Source: Psychrosphaera sp. | GTDB lineage: Bacteria > Pseudomonadota > Gammaproteobacteria > Enterobacterales > Alteromonadaceae | Assembly (NCBI GenBank): GCA_028098005.1 | Contig: JAOHFM010000025.1 | Location: forward strand, 1 to 20,902 | Length of the DNA stretch: 20,902 nt | Direction of reading: 5' to 3' | Part shown: piece by piece, positions 16,826-20,902 of the stretch | Numbering within the stretch: position 1 is the stretch's first letter | How the letters are laid out: every line of letters starts with the position of its first letter | Position numbers and translations under genes: made by a program | Notes under the pieces: model-generated | Databases searched by the model: none | What the model was told of the DNA's origin: nothing | Seen by the model: the letters and a program-made list of their open reading frames with translations, nothing else

Positions 16826-16841
16826 ATAATTTTAAAATTAT
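16826..16841. repeat. 16-bp AT-only perfect palindrome
   Basis: ATAATTTTAAAATTAT is a perfect inverted repeat without a spacer, placed between the candidate promoter and the dehydrogenase start. Such a site could bind a dimeric regulator, but AT-only palindromes also arise by chance in this AT-rich DNA. Confidence 0.5.
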
Positions 16842-16873
16842 GTAGTTCAATTTAACTTGTTAAAGGACATATT

Positions 16874-17536
16874 ATGAAAACAGCAGTGATTACTGGTGCA
16901 AATCGTGGCATTGGCTTAGCAATGGCAACCCAACTAGCTCAACAAGGTTGGGAGATTATTGGTGTATGTCGTTCAGACTCAGATGAGCTTGAAGCCATCG
17001 CCGGTATGGTTATTAGTGGCATTGATGTAACTGATCAAGAGCATTTGCAGCAAGTTAAAAAGATACTTGGCGATACAAAAGTAGATTTATTGATTAATAA
17101 CGCGGGCCTTTTGCAAGATGAAAAGCTTGGTGAAATTGACTATGACTCTATTCGTGATCAGTTTGAAATCAACACACTAGCGCCGTTAATGGTGACAGAA
17201 GCCTTACTACCAAACATGTCTGAAGGTAGCAAAGTGGCGTTAATTACCAGCCGCATGGGTTCTATTGCCGATAATGAGTCCGGCGGCCGCTATGGATACC
17301 GAGCATCTAAGGCGGCGCTTAATGCATTTGGTAAATCATTATCTATCGATCTAAAAGACGATGGCATTGCCGTTGCTCTTTTACATCCTGGTTATGTACA
17401 AACTCGTATGGTTAACTTTGGTGGTCATATAACACCAGAAGAAGCTGCGGAAGGTTTATTGGCTCGTATTGATGAGCTTAACTTAGAAAATACTGGCGGG
17501 TTCTGGCACAGCAATGGCGAACAACTGCCTTGGTAA
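16874..17536 (+). CDS. Short-chain dehydrogenase/reductase
   Basis: A 220-residue NAD(P)-dependent oxidoreductase of the classical SDR family with a Rossmann fold. The cofactor loop TGANRGIG (7-14), NNAG (75-78), catalytic serine in ITSRMGS (S126), and the Y142-K146 pair in YRASK are all intact. The motif PGYVQT follows as usual. Overall it resembles the C-factor-like group of short SDRs with no extra domain. The start ATG has AAAGGA in front. The substrate cannot be told from the sequence. It is divergent from rbgA and precedes ppiB by 122 nt, a gap with a stem-loop and a -10-like element, so the two may be separate units. Confidence 0.9.
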   Translation: MKTAVITGANRGIGLAMATQLAQQGWEIIGVCRSDSDELEAIAGMVISGIDVTDQEHLQQVKKILGDTKVDLLINNAGLLQDEKLGEIDYDSIRDQFEINTLAPLMVTEALLPNMSEGSKVALITSRMGSIADNESGGRYGYRASKAALNAFGKSLSIDLKDDGIAVALLHPGYVQTRMVNFGGHITPEEAAEGLLARIDELNLENTGGFWHSNGEQLPW

Positions 17537-17610
17537 AATTTTACTCTGAAGGCATGTGTGAATAATTTGAGGTCTTCAGGTTAAAAATTCGATACAATGC
17601 GCGGCAAATG

Positions 17611-17628
17611 GGCAGTGATAAAACTGCC
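17611..17628 (+). other. Stem-loop in the ppiB leader
   Basis: GGCAGT (17611-17616) and ACTGCC (17623-17628) form a 6-bp stem with the loop GATAAA, 30 nt before the ppiB ATG. A -10-like TACAAT lies upstream at 17593-17598, so the hairpin would be at the 5' end of the ppiB mRNA. The run after it (TCCTTCTTT) is too mixed for a clear terminator. Confidence 0.4.
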
Positions 17629-17658
17629 TCCTTCTTTAACTACACTATAGGATTCAAC

Positions 17659-18150
17659 ATGGTTGTTTTAACTACTAATTTTGGCGAAATCAAAATCGAA
17701 CTTTTCACTGAAGAAGCGCCAGTGACAACAGAAAACTTTTTAAATTACGTTAAATCAGGTTTTTATGACGGTACTATTTTCCACCGTGTTATTCCTGGCT
17801 TTATGGTTCAAGGCGGCGGCATGGAACCTGGCATGGAAGAAAAAAATGGTAATGCGCCTATTCAAAACGAAGCAAATAACGGCGTTAAGAATGACCGCGG
17901 CACACTAGCAATGGCTAGAACAATGGACCCGCACTCAGCGTCTTCTCAGTTTTTCATCAACAGCGCAGATAACGGTTTCTTAAACTTCACAAGCGAAAGC
18001 TCTCAAGGCTGGGGTTATTGTGTATTTGCTAAGGTTGTTGAAGGTATGGAAGTGGTTGATAAAATCTCTGCTGTATCAACAGGCCGTTACGGTATGCACC
18101 AAGACGTTCCTCGTGAAGATGTAATCATTGAAAAAGCAGTCGTTGCTTAA
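17659..18150 (+). CDS. ppiB: Cytoplasmic peptidyl-prolyl cis-trans isomerase B (cyclophilin)
   Basis: PpiB speeds up cis-trans isomerisation of prolyl bonds in folding proteins. The 163-residue product is nearly the length of E. coli PpiB (164) and follows it closely: [16 protein letters not shown] at the start, the catalytic-loop [14 protein letters not shown], the substrate-binding segment [21 protein letters not shown] and [18 protein letters not shown] place the start at ATG 17659, with AGGA seven bases before it; the frame extends 17 codons upstream but those residues are unlike the family. There is no signal peptide, so it is cytoplasmic. lpxH follows 35 nt later without a terminator, the same order as in E. 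coli. Confidence 0.96.
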   Translation: MVVLTTNFGEIKIELFTEEAPVTTENFLNYVKSGFYDGTIFHRVIPGFMVQGGGMEPGMEEKNGNAPIQNEANNGVKNDRGTLAMARTMDPHSASSQFFINSADNGFLNFTSESSQGWGYCVFAKVVEGMEVVDKISAVSTGRYGMHQDVPREDVIIEKAVVA

Positions 18151-18185
18151 GCGCCTTGCTCTCGGGCTAAGCTAACTGAATTATT

Positions 18186-18908
18186 ATGTCTAGTACTCTT
18201 GTTATCGCGGATTTACATTTATGTCCGTCTCGTCCAGATATTACTCAATGTTTCTTTTCATTTTTGGAAAGCAATGCAGGTCAACATGATGCCTTATATA
18301 TTTTAGGTGACCTCTTTGAAACTTGGGTGGGTGACGATGACAAGAGTGCTTTTAATTTGTCCATTAGCCATGCCATAAGACATTTTAGCACCTCTACACC
18401 TGTTTATTTTTGTCACGGTAATCGAGATTTTATGGTTGGTAAAAAGTTCGCTCAACAAAGCGGCATGACGATACTGCCAGAAAACTATAAAACAACGCTT
18501 TACGGCCACTCTGTATTGCTTATGCATGGCGATCAGTTATGTTTAGATGACATAGACTATCAAGTATTTAGAAAGCGTAGTCGCAGTTGGTGGTGGCAAA
18601 AACTCATGTTATTAATGCCTCTTCAAAAACGAAAAAAAATCGCAGAAGGTATCCGCGCAAAAAGCAAAGAAAGCCAAAAGCACAAATCATTAGAAATAAT
18701 GGACGTTGCACAACGTGAAGTAGACCGCGTTGTTAACGAATACGAATGTGAATGGTTAGTTCATGGACATACTCACCGTCCAAAAATACATAACCTTAAG
18801 AATAACAAAAAACGTATGGTTGTAGGTGATTGGTATGAGCAAGGCTCAGCACTTTTACTTACAAAAGAAAAAGGCCAGCTCATTGAGTTGCCATTTTTAG
18901 ACAACTAA
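18186..18908 (+). CDS. lpxH: UDP-2,3-diacylglucosamine diphosphatase LpxH
   Basis: LpxH is the membrane-associated hydrolase that splits UDP-2,3-diacylglucosamine to lipid X in lipid A synthesis. The product is 240 residues, the same as the E. coli enzyme. The metallophosphoesterase motifs are complete: D9 and H11 (ADLHLCPS), GD (41-42, in GDLFETWVGDDD), GNRD (78-81), H114 (MHGD) and GHTH (194-197). The helical arm with basic and tryptophan residues (RKRSRSWWWQK) fits membrane contact. The region before its ATG has no clear Shine-Dalgarno sequence, so translation may rely on ppiB. It converges on the chemoreceptor gene, with 44 nt between them and no clear terminator. Confidence 0.96.
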   Translation: MSSTLVIADLHLCPSRPDITQCFFSFLESNAGQHDALYILGDLFETWVGDDDKSAFNLSISHAIRHFSTSTPVYFCHGNRDFMVGKKFAQQSGMTILPENYKTTLYGHSVLLMHGDQLCLDDIDYQVFRKRSRSWWWQKLMLLMPLQKRKKIAEGIRAKSKESQKHKSLEIMDVAQREVDRVVNEYECEWLVHGHTHRPKIHNLKNNKKRMVVGDWYEQGSALLLTKEKGQLIELPFLDN

Positions 18909-18952
18909 TTCACTGACCTCGCCAATTTCCACTCGAGTCTGTATTTTTTTCT

Positions 18953-20902
18953 TTAAGTCTTAAACTTCTCAAGCATTGACTCTAGTTTCGCTACAAACTT
19001 GCCTAAGCTGTTGGTTGCGGCGATTGAATCTTTCACGTTTTGATCCGTCACCTTAGATATCTCACTAATTGAAGATAAGCTTTGTTCAATTTCTTTAGCA
19101 ATCACTTGCTGAGTTTGCGTTGCTTCTTCTGTTGCCACATTTTGTTCACTAATTTGCTTAACCGACAAGCTGATATGATCAAGCGCGGTCTCAAGTTTCG
19201 CAGACTCTTCAATTGTTCTCAATGCTTGTTCATCTGAGCGAGTCATTGCTTGCACAGCATTTTGAACGCCACTTTGCAGGCTGTGAATGGTGGTTTGAAT
19301 TTCTTCTGTTGAGTCTTGAGTTCGTTTGGCTAAACCACGAACTTCATCTGCAACAACCGCAAATCCTCGGCCCTGTTCACCTGCTCTAGCAGCCTCAATA
19401 GCCGCGTTTAACGCTAATAGGTTAGTTTGCTCTGCAATGCCTTTGATTACGGCTAATACATCATTAATGCTTTCACTTTGTTGTGACAGCTGATTAATCA
19501 CTTGTACTGAATGCTTAATCTCTCTGCCCAACTCATCGGTTGCCTGACGTGCATCAGCCAGAGTAGAACGGCCTTGTTGCGTTTGTTCTGTGGCACTGTT
19601 TAAAGAATGAACCACCGTTTGACTGTTTTCTGATACTACTGATACAGCGTCAATTAACGACTCGATAGATGACGTAATTGATTCGGTGTCACCCAGCTGA
19701 GAGGCTACAGCTTGACCAGTTTGGTGCGCCAGCTCTTCAACAGATTGCGCTTGATTTGTTACACCGTGTGACGCTTCTTGAACGGCATCAACCAGCTGAT
19801 GAACATTTTTCGCCATTTTATTAAAGGCTCTAATTGCCTCAGCAAGTTCATCTTTGGTACGTACTTTAGCGGAAACTGTTGTATCACCTTCGGCTAATTT
19901 AGTCGCTACTCTCGTTAAGCTTCTTGTGGTATTCGAAATAGACAGACTCATACCCACAAACAGGTATACAACCAACAACAATGAAATCACCACAAGTGCA
20001 ACTAAAATGTAAAAATCTTGAGTGTTGTTATCAATTCGGTTGGAAAGTCTTAGTTCAAATTCATCGAATAAACCTTGTTTGCTGCTATAAAACTTAGACA
20101 ACTCAGCGTCCAAGTAACTTTCGAAATCAGCTTTAGTTAATGTAATTTCATCTGCTATCAAAAACTGCTCTTCTAAATACATTAGCGCATCGTCTAGAAC
20201 CGTTGTCATCGTCTCTGTATCTTTAGCTACAAGTGAACGAAGCAACTCGTCTTGCCCACTAACTAAACTATTAAGCTCTGCTATTTTTGAAAGTTCGGCT
20301 GCGAGCTCATCTGACGCTAAACTCAAGCTATCAAAAGTTGCTGATGAAACTTGAGGCTCACCAATGGCATACATCGCCATACCATAGCCTGATAGCAAAC
20401 GCTTTAGCGCATTTTGTCTTTTCTCGATAATAAGGCGAGTTAATAAAACCGTATCAATATCAGGGTCGTTAGTTAAACCTTTTAGGTTAGCTACTAAAGG
20501 ATATAAGTTATTAAACTGATCCAAGATTGACATTAAATATGTTACTTTATCTGTTGGCGAACGCCACACTGCAGAACCGATGGTACCAGTCTTTTCCAGG
20601 ATAGTATTTTTGGTCTCTTTTACCTGAGCGTTAACTTGAGCAAAACTAGCTTCATCAAACATCTCCTCCACAAGTAATTTATCAAGTTGATCAACGTATT
20701 CTTGAATTCTCTGAGTTTGGTCTCGAGGAATTGTTTGACCAGAACGCCAATGCAGATCACTGGCGATAACTTTGATTAACTCTTTTTGCTGAGTATCAAT
20801 TTGTTTTATGTAATCTACGGCCTGTAGTTCACTTTCACTATGAACAATTTCGGCTTTAACTAAACTGACATATTTGTTTGCCAAAATGATAAGGGGAATA
20901 AA
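18953..20902 (-). CDS. Methyl-accepting chemotaxis protein (N-terminus outside the window)
   Basis: A transmembrane chemoreceptor that controls CheA and so flagellar motors or other outputs. 649 residues are visible. At the right edge the frame stays open and reads [16 protein letters not shown], the end of a hydrophobic helix, so the true start and most of the first membrane segment lie past the window; the TTG at 20884 is not the start. A mainly helical periplasmic sensor of about 275 residues follows, then a membrane helix (about 297-319), HAMP (about 320-372) and the signalling domain, whose hairpin tip reads [20 protein letters not shown] and continues [20 protein letters not shown]. The C-terminus (MLEKFKT) lacks a CheR/CheB pentapeptide. 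Ligand and output pathway are not readable; no che genes are near. Confidence 0.95.
   Translation of the reverse strand, partial: FIPLIILANKYVSLVKAEIVHSESELQAVDYIKQIDTQQKELIKVIASDLHWRSGQTIPRDQTQRIQEYVDQLDKLLVEEMFDEASFAQVNAQVKETKNTILEKTGTIGSAVWRSPTDKVTYLMSILDQFNNLYPLVANLKGLTNDPDIDTVLLTRLIIEKRQNALKRLLSGYGMAMYAIGEPQVSSATFDSLSLASDELAAELSKIAELNSLVSGQDELLRSLVAKDTETMTTVLDDALMYLEEQFLIADEITLTKADFESYLDAELSKFYSSKQGLFDEFELRLSNRIDNNTQDFYILVALVVISLLLVVYLFVGMSLSISNTTRSLTRVATKLAEGDTTVSAKVRTKDELAEAIRAFNKMAKNVHQLVDAVQEASHGVTNQAQSVEELAHQTGQAVASQLGDTESITSSIESLIDAVSVVSENSQTVVHSLNSATEQTQQGRSTLADARQATDELGREIKHSVQVINQLSQQSESINDVLAVIKGIAEQTNLLALNAAIEAARAGEQGRGFAVVADEVRGLAKRTQDSTEEIQTTIHSLQSGVQNAVQAMTRSDEQALRTIEESAKLETALDHISLSVKQISEQNVATEEATQTQQVIAKEIEQSLSSISEISKVTDQNVKDSIAATNSLGKFVAKLESMLEKFKT

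Noticed and set aside
17608..17658. 17-codon N-terminal extension of ppiB
   Set aside because: The residues are unlike cyclophilins, the region contains a stem-loop, and the internal ATG has a proper ribosome site and matches the family start.
18909..18952. Terminator between lpxH and the chemoreceptor (ACTCGAGT followed by a T run)
   Set aside because: The 8-bp palindrome has no loop and cannot form a stable hairpin; the T run alone is not sufficient.
20884..20884. TTG at 20882-20884 as start of the chemoreceptor
   Set aside because: The frame stays open to the window edge and reads FIPLII before it, a continuing hydrophobic helix. The gene is partial.

Overview
The window is an ordinary-looking stretch of chromosome from a marine-type gammaproteobacterium. 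The proteins closely resemble E. coli housekeeping enzymes (AspRS, PurM, SerA, RpiA, LpxH, PpiB, FadM, CmoA/CmoB). The AT-rich intergenic DNA, a 1000-residue-scale periplasmic-sensor diguanylate cyclase, a large chemoreceptor and YebG with a LexA box all fit Alteromonadales (Colwellia/Thalassotalea-like). That placement is an inference from general resemblance, not a computed classification. I see no rRNA, tRNA, insertion sequence, prophage, integrase or CRISPR array, and no gene-free stretch over 300 bases.

Layout. Positions 1-2603, minus strand: aspS, ruvC and the N-terminal end of ruvA (DNA repair), with an intrinsic terminator between aspS and ruvC and a LexA-like box between ruvC and ruvA. 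Positions 2735-5698, minus strand: a membrane diguanylate cyclase with three tandem periplasmic solute-binding-type domains. Positions 5815-8438, plus strand: cmoA, cmoB and a LysR-type regulator, tightly spaced. Positions 8511-13505, plus strand: purM, purN, a DUF3108 exported protein, 5-formyl-THF cyclo-ligase, rpiA and serA, closed by a strong terminator. Positions 13589-14853: yebG behind a near-perfect SOS box, then a DUF445 membrane protein, closed by a bidirectional terminator. Positions 14977-16682, minus strand: phhB-like dehydratase, fadM-like thioesterase and the ribosome-assembly GTPase rbgA/ylqF. Positions 16874-18908, plus strand: a short-chain dehydrogenase, ppiB and lpxH. Positions 18953-20902, minus strand: a methyl-accepting chemotaxis protein that runs off the right edge.

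How the genes fit together. The purM-purN-...-rpiA-serA block has a clear metabolic logic: R5P supply (RpiA), serine as one-carbon donor (SerA), folate recycling (cyclo-ligase) and a formyl-THF-using purine step (PurN), with one unexplained exported protein among them. Two LexA-type sites, one before ruvA and one before yebG, place both ends of the left two-thirds of the window in the SOS response. The two signalling proteins (cyclase, chemoreceptor) are stand-alone and show no visible partners.

Several start sites differ from the longest open frame. aspS, the cyclase, rbgA and ppiB start internally. purN and rbgA use GTG and the DUF445 gene uses TTG. The chemoreceptor frame is open to the window edge. 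I found no convincing undescribed multi-gene system; the most distinctive items are the triple-sensor cyclase, the metabolic operon with its DUF3108 member, and several operator-like or attenuator-like intergenic structures.
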